Source of the DNA: Plazaster borealis
Lineage: Eukaryota; Echinodermata; Asteroidea; Forcipulatida; Labidiasteridae
NCBI GenBank assembly: GCA_021014325.1
Contig: CM037460.1
Location: 27,618,336-27,682,335 of the forward strand
Reading direction: 5' to 3'
DNA: 64,000 nucleotides
Part shown: positions 34,437-47,050 of the stretch, piece after piece
Numbering within the stretch: the first letter of the stretch is position 1
How the letters are laid out: every line of letters starts with the position of its first letter
Notes under the pieces: model-generated
Databases searched by the model: none
Seen by the model: the letters and a program-made list of their open reading frames with translations, nothing else
What the model was told of the DNA's origin: nothing
Made by a program: the position numbers and the translations under genes

Positions 34437-36716
34437 AGATGAAGAAGAAGGTAGTGGAATCAGTGATTCTTCAGACATAGAAGAATCTTCTGATGACATG
34501 ATGAGTATATTGTGTCTAAGTCTACATGTTTAAAAAATAGTAATTTTTGTCTGTAGGTTATAATAATTTTTTAAAATTTTGTCTGTCAAGAATCCATTTT
34601 ATCCTGTTATATAACCATGGAGGTAGGCCATTTTTGTATATCAATGTTTTCTTTTTCTAAACTCAGCTTCAATTTTTGTAAAATAAGTTAATTATTGGTT
34701 TTAAAGTTTATGTGATGTATTTCTGAATTTTTGATGTAGTTAATAACGAATCCAACCCGATTATGGTTGCTAATAAAATGATCCTTATCCTTATCCTATA
34801 GAAACGGCACGGATAGTGACAATTCTGATACACCGTCTCAAAGACAAAGAGTTCCGCCACCTGCCCCGCTACCTGCCCCAGCCCAGCCAGCAGCCCGTGG
34901 GGGCCAGCCAGCCCCTGCTCAGCCGCCCGCACAAGCCACATCACCAGATGGACCAGCAAGCCAACCCCAGCCGCAAAAACAGCACCGGCCAATATCCTCA
35001 CCCAAGCAAAGGGCCCCCGAAACTTAGGTGGGGCATTAACAGCATTGGAGCTGTTTGAGTTATTCTCCCCTGCTACAATGCAATGTTGCAGATCATCCTT
35101 GATATGACCAATGTGCAGGGGCTGGACAAGGAGAGGATCGGTCATGGTTGAACATTGCTATGGATTGAGCTGAGGTCGGCCATTGGACTCATGCTCTATC
35201 TCAGCCTTACAAAATCAGGCCATGAAAACGCACGCATTGTAGCCAACGTGTCAAGCCACCATGCCAGTAAATCGCGTTGAAGACATCCTATCAATGATGC
35301 GCTTTGACAATAGTACTACTCGAGTGTACAAAGGAAAGCCACGGACAAGTTTGCTCCCATCCAAGAAATTGTTGAGATGTTTACAACTGCTCTTTGCCGA
35401 CACTACAGCCGAGCAGATGGCTGCGTTTAGGGGCCGGTGCTCATTTCGACAATATAGGCCTATACCGAACAAACCTGCAAAGTATGGCATCAAATTCTGG
35501 GCCTCTGTAGATAGCAACTCTCACTATATTCATAAAATGATGCCATATGTCGGAAAAGAACAAGACCAAGTAGAGAGAAATCTCGATGCATGGTCGTGAA
35601 AGACTTAGTGTGGCCTCTCCATGGGACTAGCCGAAACATGACGGCCGACAACTTCTGCACGCTCCCCTCATAGACTCATAGACTCATAGGCTCATTCTTC
35701 ATTGTTCTCTCTATCTGCCCTCACGTCATCAGAATTGTTTTAAATATTTGTTTTACTTATTTATTTACTAATTTGTTTAGTTATTTATTTATTTTATTTT
35801 GTTTGATTATTTATTTATTTAATTGATTATTTATTTATTGATTGATTGATTGATTAATTTATCGATTAATTTATTCATTTATTTTTCATTTATTTTTCTT
35901 TTATTTTTCTCATTATGTTTTGTTGCTTTGTCGTTTCTGTTTTGGGGGTTTTTCCCCCTCATTATTGCCTTGTATTGTATTTTCTTTACTTGTACTGTTG
36001 AGTTTGAATAAATAATAATAATAATAATAATAATAATTTAACAGAATTTCTTCTGAGCGAGAAAATAACTCTGTTACGGTCAAGAACATCAGACGGGAAG
36101 TTCCACGTGAGCTGCGAAAAGAAAACACTAGAAACAGAGCAGCCAAATCATCACACTTCATGTTTTCTGGAGTGTCGACCATGGTGTCGTATGTGCCCAA
36201 GAAACATAGAAATGTGATTCTCCTTTCGACAATGCATCATGATGACACAGTGGACGAAGCAACCGAGAAACCAGAGATCATCTGCTACTGCAATGCCACC
36301 AAGGCCGGCGTTGACACTGTTGACCAAATGTGTAGTCTCTATAACTCTGCACGCATAAGTAAGTGCTGGCCTATGGTGGTATTTTACCACATTTTGAATG
36401 TGGCCGCCATCAATGCCTATGTATTGTTCAATGAACTCCATCCAAACCTTACACGCCAGGAGCAAACCCGTCATCATTTTCTTCAACAAGTCATCCATGG
36501 CGTCATCCAGCCGCAGATCCAGATGCGGGCCGCACACCCCGAACGACTGCGGGAAATACTATTCCAGCCATACGATACATCGGCTATGATGTTGCCTTTC
36601 GTCATCAGCCAGAGGAGCAGGGTGCCTGCGTCATAGTCCAACCAAGGAGTTGCTACCTGTGCCCCCGAGGCATGAGAACAAGAACATCTAGGGTGTGCTC
36701 AGAATGTCAACGTTAG
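34437..36716 (+). pseudogene. Decayed piggyBac-type transposase
   Basis: Pieces in order: an acidic N-terminal stretch (DEEEGSG, SSDIEESSDD) at about 34437; a stop-interrupted proline-rich stretch at 34800-35060; 35261-35599 with RVEDILSMMRFD and FRQYRPIPNKPAKYGIKFW, a hallmark of DDE_Tnp_1_7; then, after an insertion, 36050-36636 with KPEIICYCNATKAGVDTVDQ and NVAAINAYVLFNE; and, after a frameshift near 36570, the C-terminal cysteine region CYLCPRG...VCSEC ending at TAG. The catalytic middle is missing. The element cannot be active. The TTAA-flanked MITEs around it may be relatives, but no shared termini were found. Confidence 0.8.
35690..36042. repeat. T-rich low-complexity insertion and (AAT)n tail
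   Basis: TTTATTTATT/GATT runs followed by GAGTTTGAATAAATAATAAT, resembling a retroelement 3' end. It interrupts the piggyBac remnant between its GIKFW and NATKAGVD parts. Confidence 0.6.
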
Positions 36717-37392
36717 TCGTGCACACAACACAGCATCAGCATGACTACAACACAGTCCATATGCTCCATCTGCCAGGAGGCTGATTGAACTTGCTCTTTG
36801 ATTGAACTAATCCAAAGTACAACGAACTCAACTAAAGAACCCTAAAACCTGTAGTAAAGATTACTGTTCTATTTTGTTTTTTATTTTATCCATCAATCAT
36901 AGAAAGGGACAAACACCAGCAAATATTTTTGTTTTGTTTTTTGTTTGTTGTTCAGACGTAGTGGAGGAAATTCCTACATGGTTCACACATGTAAATATTG
37001 TTGTTTTATTGTTTCATTCCTTTTTTACATTTTCCTGCATACTTGTATTGTATAAAGTTTTCATTTTGTAAACAGGTTTGTTTCTGATTTGAATCACGGA
37101 GGAAAGATTAAATATACCACACTGTTTGACTCCGAAATCTGTCTTGTTTTCATACATGTTATTTGCTGTGGGAAGGTAAGGAACAGCGCAATCATGTGAC
37201 CGCCTGTGTTTATTGGCATGATGCACACATTTAGAAAAGAATTTGGTTCTGGGGATCCAGTGAACCTTTGTGAGTCTATTGATACCATGTTAGAAGAGTT
37301 TGTGAGCAGCCAAAATCAGTTTTACACACAATTTTACCGGTACAGTCGCTAACTGTACAACCATGTGTTTATTGGCATACTGCAGCGCAGGA
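36717..37392. other. Spacer, nothing recognised
   Basis: AT-rich DNA after the transposase remnant. It may include the right end of the old piggyBac element, but no terminal repeat could be identified. Confidence 0.4.
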
Positions 37393-37792
37393 TAGGGATT
37401 GTATACGTTTGGTAATTGGAACCCACTGTTTGTTTCAATCCTATATAGTTGTAGATATATACCATAAAACTAACCTGTGAAAATTTCATTTCAAAAGGTG
37501 GTAGCGTTTTTGAGACATTGCCGAAAATCTGGAGCGATTATGTCCACGGAGGAAGAATAATCTGCAATTGGAATACTCTATCTGAGAAATGTTACTGCAG
37601 TAACGCTTCTCAGATTCAAATGTTGGGGGATAAAAAGTGATACACATGTATATTTTTCCATAACCGCAGTACTTTAAAGTGAAAAGTTTCTCAAAATGCA
37701 TTACACTATCCAAAGCTGCTGTACTTTTTACCAAGTAAGTTTTTATTGCCATTAATTTTCAGAGTCATTACCAAACGCATACAGACCCTTTA
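37393..37792 (-). mobile_element. MITE family B, copy B7
   Basis: GGGATTGTATACGTTTGGTA at the left and CATACAGACCCTTTAA at the right, with the full family B interior in minus orientation. Confidence 0.8.
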
Positions 37793-37930
37793 ACAATAAG
37801 AAAGCCTTTTTAGTTTTGACTGTGATCACTGATTGTGATGAACATTCCACAGGTTGGTTGGATGGTGTGACGATTGAAAGCTAAAGGATGGAAATTAATC
37901 TAATCTTCTGAGCAATGATACACTTTCTCT

Positions 37931-38310
37931 TTAAAAGCACTGTACACGTTTGGTAATTACTCAAAAATGCCTGTATTAGCATAAAAACTGACTTGGTAAC
38001 GAGCAACAGAGAGCTGTTGATAGTATAAAAGATTGTGAGAAACAATCTCCCTCTGAAGTAACGTAGTTTTTGACAAAGAGGTAATTTCTCACTAAAATAA
38101 TAAAAGACTTCTTGCAAGAAGCCTTTTATTTCTATCTGAACGCACACAAATTTGTACAAAAAGGGTGTTTTTTCTTTCATCATTTTCTTGCAACTTCGAT
38201 GACCAATTGAGCCCAAATTTTCACAGGCTTGTTATTTTATGCATATGTTGGGATACACCAAGTGAGAACACTGGTCTTTGACAATTACCAAACGTGTTCA
38301 GTGCCTTTAA
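37931..38310 (-). mobile_element. MITE family A, copy A8
   Basis: TTAA at both ends (37931-37934, 38307-38310). The interior is family A in minus orientation. Confidence 0.85.
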
Positions 38311-38809
38311 AACAGATACAGTTGTACAACTAAAAAGATAAAATGTCTTCCACTGAAACTTTGTAAAAAATAAATATCACTTCCACAAAGATTTGTCCTA
38401 TTTCAGTTCTAACAATCATCTTAATTTCACAAGATTGAATATCCTCATGTCATGGTTAGTTTTTGAAATTACCCAATTCATACCCTCTGTCACAGATGTC
38501 AATAATGGATCAGGAATTAAGTGCACATATAAATACAAAGGTTTGCTTAAAAGATCTATTAATGCATTACATTTTTGGAGGGAACCATGATAGAGTATGG
38601 GTGTGATCAGAATCCATAAAAATACTGATTATGTTCATTATTTTTGTTATATTTCATTTCTGAAAAGGGAATCTTATTCCTAAACAAAAGTAAAGCACTG
38701 AGTGAAAAAAATGAACACAGGTCAATATTACACCCAACTGGCTAAATACTTTCCAATTAGGAAATGGAGCAATCACTAAGCCAAGAAATTACAAAGACAT
38801 CTATTCTAT

Positions 38810-39182
38810 CAGCCCTGATACTTCGGCTCTGAAGGGGCAAGGCAGTTTTGCCTTGACTTTTTGTAAAAATTTAGGGCACCAAGGCAATTTTCAGAAATTT
38901 CAAAGGGCATCAAGGCAATCGTAAAAAGTTGCGAAGGGCAATAATAATTATTTTACCTCCCCACATCGTCGGCTCATTTTCTGTCATTTTTAGAGATGAA
39001 TGTCAAACTTTGGATATCGTTAAATATATATATTTTTTCAGGAGAAAGGGCACAACGGCAATAACAAGAAAAGGGCATGGCAAAAATTGCCGTGAAAAGT
39101 GGGATTTTTGAAGGGCATTGGGGCAATAGGTAGGGGCAACGACGGCAATTGCCGTCGTTGCCGTCGTGAAGTATCAGGGCTG
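38810..39182. mobile_element. 373-bp MITE with perfect 7-bp duplication
   Basis: The termini CAGCCCTGATACTTC and GAAGTATCAGGGCTG are exact inverted repeats. Both sides carry ATTCTAT (38803-38809, 39183-39189). The interior is full of AAGGCAA and GGGCA words and ends with a tight hairpin of CGACGGCAATTGCCGTCG. Short CAG-type termini suggest hAT-like, but a 7-bp duplication is atypical. Non-coding. Confidence 0.85.
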
Positions 39183-39292
39183 ATTCTATTATGTTTCACT
39201 TTTAACTAAAATGTTTTTGTTTTTTACTGGAGATTGGACAAGTTGTGACCACTTTCTTTTAAAGATTAACCATGGTTTGCTCTTAACTTTTT

Positions 39293-39490
39293 TAGTGACT
39301 GGCCAGCAGGACCAGTCAGCTTGTCATTTCACTAGTCCGTTAGCTTTTTCACTACTCAATATTTCAAATGTAATATGGATGCTTTTCAACACTGAACTAG
39401 CCAGCTGGACAACTTGGAGAGATTTCTGACTGGTCCTCAGGTGTTTTAAGTAGCATTTGGCCAGCGGACCACTGCTAAGGGAGAACGCTG
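39293..39490 (+). repeat. Dispersed ~200-bp repeat, second copy
   Basis: Same order as 18615-18825 (GTGACTGGCCAGCAGGACCA to AAGGGAGAACGCT). It lies just downstream of the ZNF341 stop codon. Confidence 0.7.
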
Positions 39491-39662
39491 TTCACTTTGG
39501 GATACTGCTCAAATAAAAACAGATAATCAGAATACTTTCAAAATAAAACGTTGTCCCCTCTACAAAAAGAAAAAACATCCAATACTATTGCTCAGCAACC
39601 TCTCCAGCTCCTCATTAACTGAGACCAAGTTGTCCTTTGAGTGTTCTCAAACATCAAGAAAC

Positions 39663-42600
39663 TTACGCTGACATCTGTCCCATATTAAGAAGTGCAATGG
39701 CAGTTGAGTTAATAGTCGGCTGCTGTTGCTGTTTCAAAGTGACAGTCTCTCCTGATGTGACACTAACCACCTCCTGGTCAGGGGTCACCATGATTGTTAT
39801 CATTCGTGAGCTTCCAGGCATCAATGAGTCATCATCTTGCACTTGCTGATGCTCTGAGGACTCCTGGTTGGCTTTCTGTCTCTCCATCTCCTGCCGTTGC
39901 TGCTCCTCCAAACCAGACCTGATAGCCTCCAAGTCTCTCTCAATATCCTCTGTAGAGCGATTCGGGATTTTTCTCTTTTGAGTAATCCGTCTTGGCCTGC
40001 CTCTGGTTCCGCCACGCCCTCTTCTACTCCTTGGAGCCTCCCTTGTGACAGTGTCATCAAGCATATGAACCTTCTTAGAGAAACCAGAGTGCCTGAGTCT
40101 GACTTGCCTCGTTTTGGTTAAGAGAACTGGATGTAGTTCTTCAGGTTTCTCATTTTGTTTGGAGACATTGTGGGATGTAGTGTTGGTATCGACACCTAAA
40201 CTGGATTCAGCGTTATGTTTCAAAGCTTCATTTGACAAATCACCGAGGACAGACTCATCCATGTCACCTTCAATATTAGATTTTAGTGCTTCCCTTGTTT
40301 GTGCCCATCTAGGACAATTGTGAGCATTCTTATATTTCTCACGGGCGAATCCTTTATTACATACTTTACAGCGAATGGTGTAGTCATCAGTATGAATTCG
40401 CATATGCTCCGCCAAATTGGGGCGTCGGCTGAAACACTTGAAACACTGAGGACACTTGAAGGGTTTGATACCGCTATGTGATATGATATGTGCTTTGAGT
40501 TTATCAGGCCGGTTGAACATCTTCTCGCACCCAGTCAAGGAGCGGAATGGGCATTTGAGTTTCTTGACAGGATCGTGAGTGAGTTGATGTCTCTTTAGCT
40601 TATCGGGGCGGTTGAACGTCTTCTCGCAAGCATCACACTTATAAGGTTTATCCCCGCTGTGTATGAGCAAATGAGACTTAAGATAGTGGTCAGTCTTGAA
40701 GGATTTCTGACAAACATGGCATGTGAACTGCCCATGAGCACTGTGGGTTGGGAGATGGCGACGGAGATAGCGTTCACATGGGAAAACCTTCTTACAGTGT
40801 GGACAGCCGTAGTGATGGGTGGTTGTTGCCAAGTGGTGCTCTAAGGCCTCCGGGGTTGAATAACGATTCATGCATTTATTGCAGCGATACTCCCTGTAGA
40901 ACAAAATGTAACACTCAATTTGAAAATTCCTTCACCAAAGCCTATCAAATATCCTTTGAAATTTTTCAACCTGATATAATTATTATAAAGTTTTGAAATG
41001 CTGACTTGTATGGTGTAAATGGAAATGTTTTGTCAACTAGGCCCAATTTCATGGAGCTGCTTAAGCACAAGAAGTAGCTAAGCACAGCCAAATTATGCTA
41101 ACCAGAATAATGTTACCAGCCAAAATACCATGTCATATGCACAATCCTTGACTGGTATCCTGCTAATTTGTGCTTAGCACAGAACTGGTTAGCAACATTG
41201 TGTGCTTAAGCAGCTCTATTAAATTGGGCCAAGGTGTGGCTGAAACAGATTTGTTACTTTCTTGGAAACAGTGCAATGAAAAAAACCTGAAAGTTTCAAC
41301 TCCATCTTGCATATTCTTTTGCGTGAAAAAATTTGTGTCTGTATTGTTCGCAGACATTATCTTCAAGCATACTTGAATCCTTGATTCTGATTGGTCGACC
41401 CATAGCAACAAGAGGTGTGATATAAACCTATACAAAATGTATAGTACGACCCATATCACGCCAAGCGTATTGCACTGTTGTAACTCCGTGTATAGCGCTA
41501 TTTAAAGCTACAAAATATGTACAGCTGTTCAACACCGCATATTGCATTAAGCTTCGCATCAAGTTTGCTTGAAGATAAATTCATTATCACACTTGCTTGA
41601 AGATAAATTCATTATCACACACACTCATGGAATATGTTAAAATATAGCGCGCCTGCGTCCCATATCCAACAAGGCCAAAGGGACGAAGAAGCGCTGTATT
41701 TTTCCATATACCACTCGCGCTTATGTCTATAACTATTAGTAGCCATGTGTGACATCAGTGCAAGAGGTGTATATCTAGATTCTTAGAACATTCCAGACAT
41801 TTTACTAAAAGAGCAGTGTATCCTTACTTCTGATGTTGCCTTGGTCCTTGGTTTGGATATAGACTATGTGAGTACTGATGAACACCAAGCTCGTACAGAG
41901 ATGGGAAGTGCTTACTGCATAGATGACATCGGTATGACATCTCGCTCTCATGAGCTTTAGTATGCTCCAAGAAAGAGTCTAGATCCTTATAGGTTGTATT
42001 GCAGGATTTCAGAACGCACTTGTACACCTGTAACAATGATAATAACACTTACTAGCATTAGGGTAGAACTAGTCTTGTAGACAAGTCATTAAAAATTTGT
42101 CTCAGTGATAGCGTTAAAGGCTCTCTCGCATATATCCTCTCGCAAGACTGCTGCTCTGCGCGAGACTACTGCTCTCGTGACTAAATGGGGCAGTAGTCAA
42201 GAGCCAGCAATATTGCGAGAGCAGTATAATCGTGTGAGAGCATGCTCCGTGACTAACATTTTACGACTTATCCACAAGTCTAGGGTAGTATTTGATTTAA
42301 AAGCCTCTCTGCATCAGAGATTTGTTCTTCTTGTAGCCCCTTACCAAGAGTGGCTTTAAGCCTTGTTTGGGGCGAACTTGCATAACAAAACAAAAAATCA
42401 GACCCCTTAAATTTGCATTCATAATAGACAATTTTAATTCTCTGAGGTATTGTATTTGAAAGCTCTGACTCTCCTCCCATTTGACTTGAATGGGTTACAT
42501 ATGTGTCTGCTTCCACCGTGGTCCATTGGTTAGACTGCAGGACTTGCAATCACAAGGTTGTGGGTTCGAATCCTACCAAGAAAATCGCTGATTTCACAAT

Positions 42601-45600
42601 GACTAGAATAAGTATTGTCGTCTAGTTACTGAATCACAATTTCTTGATTTGTGCAATTCATAAGCATAGACGTTAAACCAACGTTTGTATGAGAAAGATT
42701 GGCTGTTTCCAGCTTGGTGTTTAAATTAGTGGTTAGACTGCAGGACTTGCAATCACAAGGTTGTGGGTTCGAATCCTACCGAGCAAATCGCTGATTTTAC
42801 AATGACTAGAATAAGTATTGTCTTCAAGTTACTGAATCACAATTTCTTGATTTGTGCAATTCATAAGCATAGACGTTAAACCAACGTTTGTATGAGAAAG
42901 ATTGGCTGTTTCCAGCTTGGTGTTTAAATTACCCTGTTGGAGGTTGCCGAGTTCCCTTGACGGGAGGGTCATCTAAACATTCTTACCTGCTCGTTCTTGT
43001 GGATGGTCATGTGCGTCTTGAGTTGGTAATATGTCTTCAATTTCTTCCCACAGTATTGACACACATATGAGCTATCAATCAACAATTCCTGCCCATCTTC
43101 TGTGGTCGCAATGCGAGTATTACCTCCCTCTGGATGTAAAAACGTCAATTACAATACTTTAGCTTCATAAAATATTTTGGTATTGTACAGAAAAATACAT
43201 CTGTGTCAAGTAAACATGAACGCATATATATCTCAGAGCATATTAAAACAATCAATAAATCGATCTATCAATCAATCTATCGATCTATCAATCAACTAAT
43301 CGATCTATCATTCAATCAAACGATCTATCAATCAATTAATCGATCTATCAATCAATCAAAATTTGGCTGCAGAGAAGGTGACCACAATGTTCCTACAAGC
43401 AAATCATTCCTGCATCATATAACACAATGACTTAGAAATGGTCACTGGTTATTACATTTCCCAACTATAACACTTCTTCCATTATTTGCATTCTTTCAAT
43501 AGAGTGTGCACATATATATTACCATCATCATTCGATGAGGGTTCTTGCTCTTTGCTTTGATCTCCATCTTCATCCTGTCGTCCTGGAAGTTTCGTAATTG
43601 GCTGCAAGTAAAAACAATGGGATCGCATTATAAGTTATTTCTCTTTGTTTTGTTATATTCAATTACCTCGACATGGTACAACTTGTAAACTGTCATGAAA
43701 ACTGTTTGCCTATAGGCAATAGGCCAAGGCAGTATAGCTTGTCTTTCATCTACGGTGCAAATACGCCAGGGAAAAACCAATGTAAGCATTTTACAATAAA
43801 TCCCTTCCTACCTGCTTGGGAAGAGTTGCACCTCTACCTCCAGGCCACACTTTGTGGGTCTGCATGTGCTTCTTAACGTTAGACTTCTGGGCGAAGGCTC
43901 TACCACAAACTATACACTGGAAGGGTTTCTCCCCAGTATGACTTCTGATGTGCTGCTGTAGGTCAAAGTTCTTGGTAAATGATTTGTCACAGTAGCTGCA
44001 CTTCTTACGTTGCTGTTCTTTCTTGACTGGTTCACCTCCTGAAGCAGTAGATCTACGACGGCGAGTACCCTGCTGTGGTTGAGGTGATATGATAGCCGGA
44101 GGTGATATGATGCTGATGGTCTGTGGCTGCGTCTGTGCTTGTAGATTGGATGCTGCACTGCTATTCAGCAAATCTTGAGTCAGTCCAGCATCCGAGAGGG
44201 ATATCGTAGACTGAGTGGTCAGACCAGATCGCATCATGTTGTTGCCTACCTGGTTATGGGATTGCAGAGTGATGCCTGCCAGATTGTTATTATGAACAGT
44301 CGAATTTGCCAGGCTGTAGGTCTGCTGAGTGTTAGAGTTTGTGGAGAGAATCTGCGATTGAGGCGACATGTAGGATCCCGTCAGAGACTGGATTGGAGTG
44401 GTCTGCAGCATGGAATTAGAGAACTGGTCAACATTGTGGAAAGAGGAAATCAGGACCTCCTCGTTCAGGACTACACCCGGCGAGACTTGCGATAGGGAAG
44501 AGGAGGACATGTTACCAAATGTCAACCCTCGATTGGGTTGTAAGGTTGCTGTGAAGGCACTGTTGCTGGGCTGGGAGCGAGCGATGTTGATGGTGAGATT
44601 TGGAGGCATGCACTGCTCTCGTTTGTGATTCATGAAGTTAGTCAAAGAGGAGAAGTTCTTCTTGCATCTTCCACACTTAAATTCATCCTCTTCTATTCCT
44701 AAATTAAGAAAAAAAATGAGAGAATTTGAAAAAACAAAATCAAAATAAACAATTCACAATTTTCACAAAGTGATTTTGTAAAAATGCACTTTATTACTTT
44801 CTTCTGTTGCTTTGTTAAATGTTCTTAGTCATTTATCATTCAACAACATAATCAGACATCTATAATATGATTTCATATTTCTGTGCTTTGATTAATTTTC
44901 ATAGGAATAGATGCATATACATTCCCTGATTTATATTATACCTGTTGGATTTGGGTCTTGCATGGCACCAGTCTGTCCCTCCAGCAATCCAAGAGACTGG
45001 ACAGCCAGAACGGCTGTCTGGTTGTCCATACCTACAAATAAAAATAAACAATCAAGAATAAAAATACAAGAAAAGGCCAGACCATTCCCTTCGATAAGAG
45101 AAAAACAAGGTAAGGTTTGATGAACTAGTTTAAATTTATTTCCCGAAAACTTTACAGGATATTAGGAAAAATATTATGAAAATTTGGTTGTGAAAATATT
45201 GTTGTACTTTTAATTAGAAACTTGAAATTTCTTATTTTTCTGTCTGCTTTTAAAAAAGGTCAGTGTTTGTTCAGCCAGTAAAATTGATAAACAAGTGGGT
45301 CCTGGTCTAGCACATAGATCCCAAGTTCTGGTGGCCGAGTCACCACAGTGTGGGTTTAATTAGTCCATCCACGATACTTGTAATATTTGTGAGCAAATAA
45401 AACAAATAACTATTGTTGATTGCACTTGATTGTAATTCCCCTCACCCAGGAGCATCCTAGAGCACCTGATGTGCACATGTGACTTTGTGAGGGTAAGGGT
45501 TCTTCATGTGAATGATTTAGCAACCTGTGCATTCATTTGGCTGCTGGAGCTGCATACTCCTAAGGAGTTGAGATGCTTTTCAGGAACACTTAATTAGAGG

Positions 45601-47050
45601 CCATTTTTAGTTAAACTTTAAACTTAGAGAGGCCTTTCTTTCTTGAAAAGCGCATAAATAAATACATGTTTATGTTGTTATAATTTGGCCTGTGGTTTGT
45701 TTGTTTTGTTTTTTTGTGGGTTTTTTTTGGTGTTTTTTTTTTTTTTTTTTTTTTGGGGGGGGGGGTATTTAAAGGAGTGAATGTAACTATATAAATGTAT
45801 AATGAATGGAAGAGTATTTAAAAACTATTTAAAAATTAATCCATACAAGTTTCGGAATGCTCTTACTGTCCAAAACAAAATAAGTGATGATTAAACTGAG
45901 TGAAATGAACAAAAAAGAAAGAAATCAATAATAGTCATTTTCTTTAAAGGTATTATTATACAGGATTGGTAGGGGGAAAAACATCATTGTTTAATTTGTC
46001 TGAAAGCTTATTGATTATGAAGTTCATACTAAAACCATCCCCCATTTTTTTCTGTGATATATTTTCCTCTAAAATGAAGTCATATTCGAGAAAACTGTAT
46101 CTGAAAAACTTTAAAAACGCACTCAGTTGATTTTGGCTGAAAATTGTGGCTGGTTTTTCACTATTTTCTAATGACTTGCACAATGGATTAAGGTGTGTGG
46201 ACTATATTTTCCTTTGTTAAACCATGGAGGAAGTAAACAATCCCTCTTCACCAGTGTGCTCTTATATAAATATACAGCTCTGAAGTGGCCCTGCATTCTA
46301 TAGTTGAGCTCCAATTTTCCCTAGGTTTGTTATTTCATGTATATGGTTGATATACAAAACATGAACACTGTCTGCGATTATTTTGTCGGCTCTACCAATC
46401 CTGATACCTTTAAGTTTACCGCCATCACAAAAGTTTTATGAATATTGATAACCTCCCCACAACCAACCCCCTCTGAATTTGTTTTACTAAACACGTCAAT
46501 GCATGGAATTCAACGCTGTTGAAGAACAAGTTGATGGGTGCGTTTTGATGGAACAGCCAGTACAGTGAGCCGGTTGGCTATTCCCTAAATGTTATCGCTT
46601 TTCCAAGAATGGCACCACACCCGCTAGATCAGGAATGCCCGCTCTTCCAACAACAAATCACACATTTTTCACCCTCAAAAAGTAACTTCAGTTTTCGTCC
46701 TTTCTTTCTGCTTATGTGCATGAAACTCTTCACTTTACCCCAACTGAATTATTGGAGTATATTTCGCTAAAAATGTCTTTTAGAAATACAAATTCATCGC
46801 TTGTATTTTAGGTGAGGAGGCTTTTTTAACACTGCTGTTCACGATTTGCAAATTTGCTCTTGACAAAACTCTGGAAAATTGTTGGTGCTGACTTCATGAA
46901 CTAAATTAAAGAACTTACACACCTGTCCTAAAATTTATCAATTTAGAGATCCCTAAGGATTCTTTAAGTATTTCTATCTTAAGATGCTCAAATAAAGAGA
47001 GTTTCAAATTCAAACTTACCAGTCAACGCGTCGAATAGTGCTTGCGCCAT
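39663..47050 (-). CDS. ZNF341: ZNF341 orthologue, C2H2 transcription factor, seven coding exons
   Basis: Coding exons in order: 47050-47020, 45031-44942, 44698-43812, 43601-43523, 43129-42987, 42027-41828, 40893-39663; 2661 nt, 886 aa (human 854), all phases consistent. The N-terminus [24 protein letters not shown] is the family signature. The first finger (C49, C52, H65, C70) is followed by a long Q/S/T-rich region. Fingers two and three ([18 protein letters not shown], residues ~274-322) are nearly unchanged from human. Ten more fingers occupy ~386-672, including the atypical one with the GC insertion ([15 protein letters not shown]). [14 protein letters not shown]-hook-like stretch and a Q-rich tail follow. 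In humans ZNF341 activates STAT3 and STAT1 in the nucleus; its targets here are unknown. The TAA overlaps a GTAAGT donor consensus. Confidence 0.95.
41040..41230. mobile_element. Foldback family D, copy D3
   Basis: GCCCAATTTCATGGAGCTGC at the left, AGCAGCTCTATTAAATTGGG at the right; interior as in D2. In the last ZNF341 intron. Confidence 0.7.
41357..41725. mobile_element. Repeat family E, copy E1
   Basis: TATCTTCAAGCATACTTGAA pairs with TTCAAGTTTGCTTGAAGAT-like ends. A 28-bp stretch (TTGCTTGAAGATAAATTCAT...) is duplicated at about 41568-41625. The body CTGCGTCCCATAT...GGGACG recurs in copy E2 at 57139. Confidence 0.65.
42115..42245. repeat. CTCTCGCAAGACTGCTG foldback
   Basis: CTCTCGC words on the left face GCGAGAG words on the right (TGCGAGAGCAGTATAA), with an inner GCAGTAGTC/GACTACTGC pair. 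In a ZNF341 intron. Confidence 0.55.
42515..42932 (+). mobile_element. tRNA-derived SINE duplicated in tandem (203-bp period)
   Basis: GGTTAGACTGCAGGACTTGC and B box GGTTCGAATCCTACC occur at 42528 and again at 42731; the ~200-bp units differ at few sites. Only the first copy has the true 5' head (TTCCACCGTGGTCCATT), so this is a later tandem duplication. It ends 55 bp from the ZNF341 exon 42987-43129. Confidence 0.85.
43251..43360. repeat. ATCA/ATCT microsatellite
   Basis: Interspersed AATCGATCTATCAATCA units of tetranucleotide type in a ZNF341 intron. Confidence 0.85.
45305..45665 (+). mobile_element. Degenerate tRNA-derived SINE
   Basis: TGGCCGAGTCACCACAGTGT (decayed A-B region), CTCACCCAGGAGCATCC, GCTGCATACTCCTAAGGAGT, and an end AAAGCGCATAAATAAATACA. 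Same superfamily as 22092-22500. First ZNF341 intron. Confidence 0.65.
45944..46412. mobile_element. MITE family C variant, copy C3
   Basis: TTAA-flanked (45944-45947, 46409-46412). The termini AAAGGTATTATTATACAGGA and CCAATCCTGATACCTTT are inverted repeats. A family C block (GTTATTTCATGTATATGGTT) lies near the right end. Confidence 0.7.

Noticed and set aside
34816..35058. Proline-rich frame as a separate gene
   Set aside because: A neighbouring frame reads as the low-complexity part of the piggyBac remnant, and stops follow at once.
42520..42590. Possible tRNA-Ala/Cys gene
   Set aside because: The anticodon arm does not pair, and the unit is part of a duplicated SINE.
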